Assembly: GCF_000350225.1 (NCBI RefSeq)
Contig: NW_005178710.1
Coordinates: 135,763-199,762 of the forward strand
Direction: 5' to 3'
Length of the DNA: 64,000 bases
Source: Chondrus crispus
Lineage: Eukaryota > Rhodophyta > Florideophyceae > Gigartinales > Gigartinaceae
Shown: positions 56,000 to 64,000 of the stretch, piece by piece
How positions within the stretch are numbered: the stretch's first letter is position 1
Layout: every line of letters starts with the position of its first letter
Program-made: the position numbers and the translations under genes
Notes under the pieces: model-generated
The model's input: the letters and a program-made list of their open reading frames with translations, nothing else
What the model was told of the DNA's origin: nothing
Databases searched by the model: none

Positions 56000-57342
56000 A
56001 TGCAGGGCGCCATGTACGCAGGGATATACGCCCGAGATGGCGGAGTGTGGCCTCGACCGAGCGAGTTGTGGGGGCGAGCCATGAGCGACGCCCCCCTCCT
56101 TTTCGAGAGGGCTCCCTTCCTCTCGGCGGAGGGTCTGCGAGATCCGGAGCTAGTCCGTACGTACGCCACTGCGTCGGGCGAGCTCCCGGGTGGCCTTAGT
56201 TTGCAAGCCGTGTTCTCCCGCGATTTTACCCACCGATTGGTCGTGGAGAGGGAATTATTGCGCGCCGAGTTTCGGCGGACGGACGCCGAGTCGCGTGAAG
56301 CGTTCGTGAGTTTTCTCCGGCAGCGCATTCGCCGTACGCCGTGTAATCGGTTGGTCCCGCGAGCGTGGGGGCTCGACACGTGGGCGTGCAGGTCGGAGGC
56401 GGACCGGGGTTATGTTGCCAATTTACGGCGGGTAATGGAGGGTCTCCGCGATAGGGAGGAGGTACCCTCAGTCTCGTTGATGGCCTGGGACACTCCGTTG
56501 ATGCCCCCCGGCTATGACGTCGAATTGGAGAGGCGGCGAGATCCCGTGATGCATGGGAAGCTGAAATTCGAGCGTCGTATGAGAAACCGAATGGGGGTAT
56601 TCATCGCCTATGAGTGGGTCGAGGTAACCTCGTTCGAGCGAGAGACGTTCCACACTCGGTACCCCGAGGTACCGACGTGGTTTGATCAGTATGAAGTCCC
56701 GGCGGACTTCATAGCTGAGCTCCCTCCGTGCCTAGTGTACTATGGCCTCGGCATGATGGAAGATCCTCAGTCGCCAAAATGGATGGTGTTCCTGAGTGAG
56801 TGGATCGCGATTATAGCCAAGCGCTTCATCTGGTCCACGTATGATGGGCGCCTGTATGTCATCCCTACGGCCGTGGTGGAGTGGTTGCGGAGGCTCGACC
56901 TGACGAGGGTGCTGGGGTCGGCGGCGCTACAGGAGCGTCTACTCGCCCTGTTGGATATCCACGACAGTGTTGACTGGCCTCTGGTTCCGTATAGCCAAGG
57001 GCACCATTATGACAATCATCGCGTGAGGAATCACTACCCAGGTCGGAGGTATGATGCCGGTACCCCGCTAACGGGCAACTGGGTGCGTATCGCGGCCAGG
57101 ACCTTGGACGTCGCCCAGCCCGAGCTGATGCGCGGGCGACCGGAGCAGGCCACTGGGGGTGGTGTCGGAAACACGCACGTACGAGTCCGGGAGGAGACTC
57201 CCGGGGGCGATCCCGAACGCGGGGCTCGAGAGCCCGTGCGGGTGAGGGCCAAACACGGCCAGCGTGGAACTTCGGCGGATGTTGTGATGGCCGAAGGTGA
57301 GGCGACCGGGACGCGCGTAGGGGCCCCGGTCGGGGAGGGACG
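56000..57342 (+). CDS. aORF of element E, C-terminus missing
   Basis: The frame is intact from ATG 56000 (MQGAMYAGIYARDGG) for about 447 residues of family sequence; the open frame runs to 57451 but its last 36 residues are foreign. The core is nearly the same as in B (FERAPFLSAEGLRDPEL, MVFLSEWIAIIAKRF, VVEWLRRLDL, HDSVDW). Against B, changes are mostly at third codon positions, as expected for a coding sequence under constraint. It lacks the C-terminal 120 residues of the B version. No known domain. Confidence 0.7.
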
Positions 57343-59282
57343 CCAGCGTCTGTTGGCATTCTGTCTGCGCCCACAGGCGTTGAAGCTGCGGCAGCACACA
57401 ACGCGGCGAACACACTTGCGGCCCTTTTTAATAGCTAAAACATTTGCATAAAATCGCGGGACCAAATTCGGGAGTTATCCCGAACCGGCTTCTGGGCCAA
57501 ACAGGCTCGAACAGCCCGATGGTACGTCGCAAAAGGTCTCCAACCATGGCCAATGTAGGCTTGTTTGAAAGCTCTCAATCAGGTCTATCATGAGACATAT
57601 TTGCAGAGTTTTGGAAGCTATTTTGATGCATTTACAGTCATTTTCCTGAAAAGGGGACCAAATTGGGGGGCTATGGAGGTATTGCCTAGAGCGCGCCCAT
57701 ATTCACAGTGCTTGCAGGAAAACGCTGCCTGACCTGAAACTAACTCAGCCATCGTACCGCTATCCTATACACGCTGGATAACAATATTGAACAGTATCTT
57801 CGCGGGCTGCGGCAATAAAAAGAGGGAAACGTATTCAAGCCTCTGGTAAACTTCGAGTTCGATGCAATCAGCTATTCTCCTTCATCGTAGGTAGTCGTTT
57901 ATGAGATGGAAGCCTATGGATTGCACGGATAGCAACGATTGTTGGCATCGCAGAATCTCGATGCACTGTGCTCAATACGAGTGCTCTCCATTTACCCTGT
58001 ACAATATTCATTATTGTTCATTATATCGTACTGTGTCGCGGGCTGTAGAAGTGCTGTCACTGCTTTCAACAATTCTGTGGGGTCCAAAATTCGCATGGAT
58101 TCCCAGTTCAACACAGCATAACTGTGACGCTGTAGTCGAAGAAAAAAGAACTTGGAGCGTCATCACAACTTCGTCGCAGACGTACCAACAACGGAGACGC
58201 AATACTCTCACAGAGCAGCTCGACAATCAGCGTCTAAATAAGAAGAATCTTTTACAAGAGTACAGGGGGGGGCCGCGATATACCAAGGGTAAGAGCACTT
58301 TGAATAAGACCGACCTCGCAGTAAGAGCACCATTTTCGTTTGGCACGGTATCATAACTTCAAGACCTATCAGACACTGTACTTCCAATCACACAGGCTTT
58401 TCTCGGGGTATTTCAAACGCATCTTAGAAGCCCCGCTCACAGTCCGCCTGTTCCATTTCTCCGCGGCTGTGGAGGAGGTTAGTGAGGAAACAACATATAT
58501 TGGGGAAGAACGCGCCACTATACCGACCGCCACTATACCGACATTAGTTGATCTGAATGCATTATTGCTACCGCTAGAAACAATTGCTCATGATTGCAAT
58601 ATAACAGAGGTAGGGATGTTGTTGCAGAGAGTGAGAAGCGTGTTCGCGCGCTTACGAGGGAGGGCTTCTGTGCACAGGTCCAGGCAACTACTTATTGGTG
58701 AGGCGTTACAGCGTTCTAAGGAGTAAAATGAGCATCCTGTGCGAGATTCGTGAATAGTAGCAACCTCGGATTAAGAGCAGCATGAAGGGTTGGCACGGGG
58801 TGCCCTTATATCGTGGTTCCCACTGTACCTCTCAATGGTGCACTCACAATCATTCAACTGAGCCTCTGCTTCCCGTCTCTGGTTCCTTCAAGCAAATCGA
58901 GCTTCAGACAGCGATTGTCATCATCCAAAGAATAACAATTTCCTGAAGAAACATTCCGAATCTCTTTCATATGAGGGATCAAAGGGTATCAAAAATATAT
59001 TTAAATATATTTTTTCGAAACGAGACTGAGAATAAGTTATTTTTTTCGTTGCAAAAAAAGAATAGGTTATTTTTTTCGAAGCAAAAAAAGAATAAGTTAT
59101 TTAAATTATTCAGAATAATTCATTGTATTACTTTATTCACTTCTGCAATGCCCCAAAGGTCTGAATTGACATTCAGAAACATCTGTGACTCGAAATTGGT
59201 TGGCAGTATGTGTGGGATAGCTCCTCTCCGCCCTAGGTTGGGTGAGAGGCGGAAGCTATTAGCGAGGGAGCACCCGGCGTAG
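57343..59282. other. Unassigned 1.9-kb insert between elements E and F
   Basis: The sequence is AT-rich, unlike the flanking retroelements. The first 95 bp can be read as the end of a protein (SAPTGVEAAAAHNAAN, stop near 57433) in a frame other than the aORF. A 128-codon frame at 58340-58726 has leucine-rich helices (LNALLLPLETIAHD) and might be a transposase C-terminus, but I cannot assign it. GGGACCAAATT occurs twice (about 57462 and 57654). A 30-bp tandem repeat lies at 59031-59105. Confidence 0.4.
59031..59105. repeat. 30-bp AT-rich tandem repeat, 2.5 copies
   Basis: Copies of AATAAGTTATTTTTTTCGTT start at 59031, 59061 and 59091. Confidence 0.9.
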
Positions 59283-59882
59283 ACGCGACGCGCTAATTGA
59301 ACCGATCGGACGAGCTCGCGAAAAGGGAGTGGCTCACTGTCCGGTTACGCGCAGTCGCCCCGTTGTGCGTGAACGGGAGCGACCGGTAACGGGTTAGAAG
59401 CCAGCGCGCGCGACAGACAACCGAAAACGGACGTACGTAGGCGCAAAAGGGACGGGGGCGAGCTTGCCCCCGTTTACTGGTGGGGACGGGTGCCAGGTCT
59501 TAACCCGGCAGAGGGACGCCTCGGACACCTGTCCCCGGACAGTAGTACAGTACCTGCCGCCTAGTGCGTGCCGGGTACTGTGCACAATTAAAAAGGTAGC
59601 GCCATAATTGCTACTACCGCACGGACGCTGCTACTACACGTGTGCACTACTGTACACGCGTGTTGCTTACAGACTACCGCACGGACGACACGTGTGCTAA
59701 CGCGCACACGTAACACGCGTAGACTACCGCTCGGACGACACGTGCACTACTGTACACGTACGCCAGGTTACAACCGCTCGGCATGCGCGCGCGCTCGCTA
59801 CACGTGGGCACAACCGCCCACGTGTATACCGTATACGGCCGTCCGATGACCTCCGCGCGCTCGCGCTGGTCATTATACTACA
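59283..59882 (-). repeat. 3' LTR of element F (lower boundary approximate)
   Basis: On the minus strand it starts TGTAGTATAATGACC at 59882, directly after the purine tract GCTAAGGGGGGAGGTC (59898-59883). The body has tandem ACACGTGTGC-type and CTACCGCACGGACGAC repeats (59610-59760). The other end is not fixed because the 5' LTR is outside the window. Confidence 0.6.
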
Positions 59883-59973
59883 GACCTCCCCCCTTAGCTT
59901 TCGCTACGTCCCCGTAGCGACCCTCTACTCGAGCGCGCGGGTCCGTTCCGGACGTTTCCTTCTATCGCGCACG

Positions 59974-62466
59974 ATGCGGGAACAGAAGCCCCTCCGTGTG
60001 GACGATCATGCCCCTTGGCTCGTGAGCGAGCTGGCGGTATATAACGCCGCGAGTTCATCCGATTCGGAGAGCGCGTCTTCCGATTCTCCCCACGCGATCC
60101 ACACTGACCCCCCAATTCTTCCCCAACACTCCCCTGCGAACTCAGAAACCTCCTCCGACAGCGACGACGACATCCCCCTACAGCGGCTCTGCAACCAACC
60201 CATGGACGATCACCGCGACACTTCTGCTGTGCGCGCGTACAGGCAGCCGTTGAGCCCGCCTCGGGCTCCGGCAGCGACGCCGTTCGGTCCCACCTTCCAA
60301 CCGCGGCGACGCCTTCGCGACGGCCTGCAACCGCCCCCTGGAGTGGCGGGGCCCGCGCAAGCGCCAATTGATTCGCCCGTACCGGTCGCTCCGCCACCGC
60401 GGGGCGCCCAAGCAACACAGTCCTCGCCGCTGCCCCTCGCGGGCGTGGCTCCAAGAATGGTCGAGGCGGACCGGGGGCTCCCCGTGGAGCTGCCGCCGCC
60501 TCCCATGTCGCCGCTGCCCGCTGCGGGTACGGCGCTCACAAGGGCTGCTTCCGAGGCGCCGTATGCGGCGCCGGCGCCGTCGAGTAGCGTAGCGCTTGCG
60601 CCGGCCGGACGGGGAGCGACAACGTCGCTGGGGCGGGTATTCACCGCCCCGAGTACCCGGGGCTGGCTGCGCAGCGGCGTCGGTTCCGTATGGTCGCTGT
60701 GGCCCGGGTCCTCGATGGACCACCGCCGCCGGCGCGCTCGCCGACGCGCTGCGGGCCGCAAGCCTCCGCTTACGGTCGAGGAGTACATTCAGCGGAACTT
60801 GCTGGACGCGGCGAGGTTCGCGGCCATTCCGATGGTGCGCGCGATCAAGACTCCGTCCGGACGTGGTGCCGTGGCGCAAGAGAACCGCGCCGGCGCGTGG
60901 AAGGCGCGGTGGCGTCACGCTCCGTGTCGGACGCCGGCCGCGGCGGGCAGTGACTTGCTCTACGTCCGCTACGAGGGCGAGGAAAAGTACCACATCTCGC
61001 TGCTGAACCTCTTCGGTCGGTATCGCCGCTACGAGGGTCTCGCTCCCGACGTCCGCTTGGTGGCCTTTCCGCGGCCTTTCGACAGCTGGTACAGCGTTGC
61101 GAACCGAGCGCGGTGGGGTGAGGACGCAGCGCGCGAGAGTCGGCTGCGCTGGCGCCGGGTGGACGATTTCTTCCACATGTGGCACAGCACCGAGTTTTTC
61201 TCGGTGCCCAGCGCCGCGCGGCGCGGCCTGTACCCCGAGCTCCCGCCGAACTGGTCGACGTTCGAGGCGCCGGAGTACCTGTGCGTACCAACGCCGAGCG
61301 TCATGGCGTACGTGGCAGAGCATTGGTTGCCGCTCGGCCGATCGGAATCCGCGGAAACGGAGCGAACGCGCATCTTGGTGCACGCGATCATGCTTTCCGA
61401 ATGGGCGGTCTTGGCCTTCCTGTGCTTCTTGCACGCCGCTCGCGAGGGACTGCCGTTCCTGACGAAGTGTCCCGACCCGCGGCTGATCGCGCGGCGCGAG
61501 GAACCGTTCGGTGAGCGCGGCCTGCTCTTCCGCCTCTCGGCGGGGCTCATCGATTTAATCCGCTCGGTCGGTATCGCGGAGATCCTCGAGGGTACGGCGT
61601 TTGACGCGACATACGCGACCCAGCTGTTGGCCTTCACCGAGGGTATGGATTGGAGCGGCCGGCCGGACTTCGTGTGGTTCAGCTGGAACCAGCGGTGTAC
61701 CCTACCGATGCCCTCCGGAGCCGAGGCCGAGACCGGTGCCGATGGTGGCAGCGCGGCCCCCGGTCCAGCGGACGCGACCGTCGCGGTCGACGTGGACGGC
61801 GCAGTCGACACGGTCGACGCGGGTGACACGGGCGGCTTGCTCGCCGATGTCGATGTCGCGCCGCCGCGCGATGCGGGAACCGGTGCGGTGAGGAGCGTCG
61901 TCGAGACCGCGGTACCGGCCCGCGGCGGATCCGCTCGCGTGGCCTCGATCCAGAGCGACTCACCGAAGGGATTAAGAGAACCCCCCGGTGTCGTGGGAAC
62001 TTCGGCCCCCACCTCAAGCCCCCCACACATCAGCGTGGTGACCGGTACCGAAGGCGATCATCGTCCCGTTCCGATGCCGCCTCCTCCCGCTCCGCAACCG
62101 TCCGGCCGGTCTTCCCCGGAGCGCCTCCGTGAGGAGGCCGCGTTCACTGCCCTGCAGTACGCTTGCTCCTTCGAGGGGGCAACAGTTCCTTCATCGGTTG
62201 AGCAGGCGCTGCTGCAGGCGCGCAAGTGGATGCACCAAGCCAAGCAGTTGGAGACGACAGTCGCGGCGCTCCGGGAGGCCTCCACCGCGGCGGAGCGTGA
62301 GCGCGTCGAGCATCACGAGAAGCTCCGCGGCGTGCAGGACATCCTCGCGGTCGTCAGCCAACGTCTCGCGGCGCCGCCGATGCCTGCCGCTACGGTCGGG
62401 GCCTCGCGCCCCGCGCCCGAAGATGCCGCGGCGGCTCCGCCAGCTAAGCGCACGCGTCGTTCTTGA
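59974..62466 (+). CDS. aORF of element F: antisense ORF protein, 830 residues
   Basis: An intact 2.5-kb frame lies opposite to pol. The N-terminal 260 residues are Ser/Pro-rich and disordered; a basic patch (HRRRRARRRAAGRKPP) lies near 255. The globular part (about 265-580) includes FAAIPMVRAIKTPSGRG, FHMWHSTEFFSVP, MLSEWAVLAFLCFL and LLAFTEGMDW; the last two line up with VFLSEWIAIIAKRF and LLDVHDSVDW in element B. The C-terminal third has an Ala/Asp-rich linker, a coiled coil (about 740-800) and ends in AKRTRRS, a possible nuclear signal. Position, strand, domain order and these motifs suggest the same family as the other aORFs, though pairwise likeness is low. Confidence 0.65.
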   Translation: MREQKPLRVDDHAPWLVSELAVYNAASSSDSESASSDSPHAIHTDPPILPQHSPANSETSSDSDDDIPLQRLCNQPMDDHRDTSAVRAYRQPLSPPRAPAATPFGPTFQPRRRLRDGLQPPPGVAGPAQAPIDSPVPVAPPPRGAQATQSSPLPLAGVAPRMVEADRGLPVELPPPPMSPLPAAGTALTRAASEAPYAAPAPSSSVALAPAGRGATTSLGRVFTAPSTRGWLRSGVGSVWSLWPGSSMDHRRRRARRRAAGRKPPLTVEEYIQRNLLDAARFAAIPMVRAIKTPSGRGAVAQENRAGAWKARWRHAPCRTPAAAGSDLLYVRYEGEEKYHISLLNLFGRYRRYEGLAPDVRLVAFPRPFDSWYSVANRARWGEDAARESRLRWRRVDDFFHMWHSTEFFSVPSAARRGLYPELPPNWSTFEAPEYLCVPTPSVMAYVAEHWLPLGRSESAETERTRILVHAIMLSEWAVLAFLCFLHAAREGLPFLTKCPDPRLIARREEPFGERGLLFRLSAGLIDLIRSVGIAEILEGTAFDATYATQLLAFTEGMDWSGRPDFVWFSWNQRCTLPMPSGAEAETGADGGSAAPGPADATVAVDVDGAVDTVDAGDTGGLLADVDVAPPRDAGTGAVRSVVETAVPARGGSARVASIQSDSPKGLREPPGVVGTSAPTSSPPHISVVTGTEGDHRPVPMPPPPAPQPSGRSSPERLREEAAFTALQYACSFEGATVPSSVEQALLQARKWMHQAKQLETTVAALREASTAAERERVEHHEKLRGVQDILAVVSQRLAAPPMPAATVGASRPAPEDAAAAPPAKRTRRS

Positions 62467-62642
62467 GCGCCGACCCGTTGGTCGCCCCCTTTCGCGTAGC
62501 CCATTAGAGGCTTCGCCCACCGTAAACAGAGCCGATTAGCGCTGTTCCTTGCCTTTTCTTTTTGGCGCGCGCGGGCGGCAGTGCACGACGCGCGCAAGCG
62601 AGGTCGTCCTGAAGGTTCGGCCCTGCGAGGCCAGAAGGAGCG

Positions 62643-64000
62643 CTACGCGAGCGCGCTTGTCCGTCCTTGGCGCGTACGCCAATATCGGTCGATGAAAGGT
62701 TGCGGGAGCCCCTCGGAGGGCTCGTAGGTATCGTCGGAAGCGGCGTACCCGTACCAGCGGACCTTGTACTCGATGCCGCCGCGGGTCATACGGTGTCCGA
62801 CGATGCGGTCAACGACGTATTCCGCGCGGGGCGTTGTGGCTTGTGCGTCCGATGCGGATGGAATGGCCGAGGTGACAGTGTCCCCCGGCCCGCGCGGCAT
62901 TTTCGTGACGCGGTCGATGCTCACGCGGTTCTCCACACCGTCCTGCTCGATGAGAACCGTGATGTCCGTAGCGGAGCGCACGCGGAACGGCCCCTCTGTC
63001 TTTGGTAGAAGTTTGACAGAGAGCTCGTCCGTTCCGGTCCTACCTTGCGCACGCGTGCGTCGCTCGACGCTTGTCAACGGGCGGGGCGGGCGATCAACGT
63101 AGACAAAATCGCCCGCCGCGACGACCGGACGGAAGCGGACCTTCTTGTCAAAATCGTCCTTGTACCGCTTTTGCGATGCGGATAATTTCGTCCGAGCGCG
63201 GTCGAGAGCGTCGCAAAGCTTGCGCAGCGTGGCGCGCTTGTACTGCACCGGGGTCCGCGGGTCCTCTCGATGGGTCCCCGCGTCCTGCGGCACAGTACCG
63301 GGGAGGATTAAACCGGACGGTGGCCGCGTTAACACCAGGTCGAACGGAGTCGTCTCCGTCGACCGGTGGAACTGCGTATTGTAGGCGAAGGTCAGCGGCT
63401 GCACGTAGTCGTCCCAATCGCGCTGGTGCTCCTCCACGTAGTGCCGGAGGCGTTGCACCAGCGTGCGATTGAACCGTTCGGTCTGCCCATTCGACTGGGG
63501 GTGGTAGGCTGTCGTGAGATAATGCCGCACCCTCAGGAGGGCGCATACCGCGTCGAAGAATTTCGCAGCGAACTGGGGGCCATTGTCGGTTAGTACGTAG
63601 CGCGGCGCTCCGTAAACGTAGACCCAGTTGTCTAAAAACGCGTTTGCGACGACCGAAGCGGTTGTGGTCCGGAGCGGGATACTGCGCGTTAGCTTGGAGA
63701 ACCGGTCGGTAATTACCAACACGTGTTGGTTTCCGTGCGCGGTCTTGGGCAGGGGCCCCAGAAGGTCCATCGCGACAAACTCCAAGGGGCCCGCCGCGGG
63801 GAACAGCTTGAGATCCTTTCGACAAGCGTCCCGTGGGTCGCATCACACGAGGTGCAATTCCGTACGGTCGAAAACGCGTCGCTGGCCATGTGTGGCCAGT
63901 AGTACTCCCTGCGAAGGGTGTAGTACATACGCGTCGCTCCCGGGTGACCTGCCAACCTCGGATGGTGTGCCAGGTACAGTACCCGGGGGCGCAACCGAGT
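62643..64000 (-). CDS. pol: pol of element F: integrase and chromodomain, partial, one frameshift
   Basis: The integrase zinc site (HHPRLAGHPG ... NCTSC) is read in the frame 63994 to about 63830. A 1-nt shift follows, and the rest (ending at 62643) has the catalytic core MDLLGPLPK, LTDNGPQF and NGQTERFNRTL with the D, D and E residues. A C-terminal chromodomain (YVVDRIVGHR to DRYWRTR) is preceded by the SH3-like DNA-binding tail. Integrase joins the cDNA ends to the target; the chromodomain may direct it to heterochromatin. The frameshift between zinc and catalytic domains probably makes this copy inactive. Confidence 0.85.

Larger units (their letters stand above)
54945..57342 (-). mobile_element. 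Element E: 3' part of a B-family retrotransposon in opposite orientation
   Basis: Only the 3' LTR (54945-55671), polypurine tract and most of the aORF remain. Order and sequence mirror the right end of element B: PPT GAGAGGGGGGCTA, then TGTAGTGCACTG on the minus strand. Gag and pol are absent; the element is broken off at 57342 inside the aORF. Confidence 0.8.
59283..64000 (-). mobile_element. Element F: chromovirus-type LTR retrotransposon, minus strand, 5' part beyond window
   Basis: In transcription order from the right edge it has integrase and chromodomain (64000-62643), then the antisense aORF (59974-62466), polypurine tract (59898-59883) and 3' LTR (59882 to about 59283). The aORF stop is only 176 bp from the pol stop, so F lacks the repeat-rich spacer of A and B. 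The family differs from A and B in LTR sequence but shares the TGTAGTATAAT terminus. Confidence 0.75.

Noticed and set aside
60178..62030. Minus-strand frames of 418 and 333 codons opposite the aORF of element F
   Set aside because: The plus-strand frame is longer, has the family motifs and a coiled coil; the minus frames are Arg/Ser-rich shadows from high GC.

Overview
The window is nuclear DNA of a compact, intron-poor eukaryote. Genes of at least 300 codons are read through without introns, they sit close together on both strands, and the rest is nested Ty3/Gypsy-type (chromovirus) LTR retrotransposons. The style fits a red alga of the Chondrus type, but no marker here proves the taxon.

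Layout. 1-14.5 kb is the host gene island: a Dispatched/Patched-like transporter running off the left edge, a SEH1-like WD40 protein, a DDX42-like DEAD-box helicase, a GT34 glycosyltransferase, the mitochondrial F1 assembly factor ATP12 and one unrecognised 582-residue protein. 14.8-17.4 kb holds small DNA transposons: a PIF/Harbinger-like non-autonomous element and a pogo-like transposase gene cut by an LTR. 17.4-64 kb is a retrotransposon nest. Element A (17399-32303, minus strand) has gag, pol and two LTRs. Element B (33063-52945, plus strand) is complete, is flanked by the 5-bp target duplication CAGAG, and is inserted into an older A-like element D. Element E (54945-57342, minus) is a relative of B in opposite orientation. 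Element F (about 59283 to the right edge, minus) is a third family. A solo A-type LTR with its own target duplication (GACCC) sits inside B.

How the parts work together. In A and B the order is LTR, tRNA primer site, Gag, a putative -1 ribosomal frameshift signal (G AAA AAC followed by a hairpin), then protease-RT-RNase H-integrase-chromodomain. Downstream of pol, on the opposite strand and convergent with it, A, B and F carry a long extra ORF (called aORF here); D and E carry pieces of it. Hairpin-rich tandem repeats lie between the two ORFs in A and B. All copies are decaying through nonsense codons and frameshifts.

The most unusual structure is a 6.94-kb insert (37305-44243) that splits the reverse transcriptase of B. 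It has CACT...AGTG ends and a 2-bp AT duplication; removing it restores the pol reading frame exactly. It contains no transposase I can recognise but carries broken pieces of at least six host-type genes (a small membrane protein, PhyH dioxygenase, METTL-type methyltransferase, Nudix hydrolase, XRCC3/RAD51-like, C2H2 zinc finger). Its ends also match splice-site consensus. It looks like a gene-capturing (Pack-type) DNA transposon that could double as an intron.
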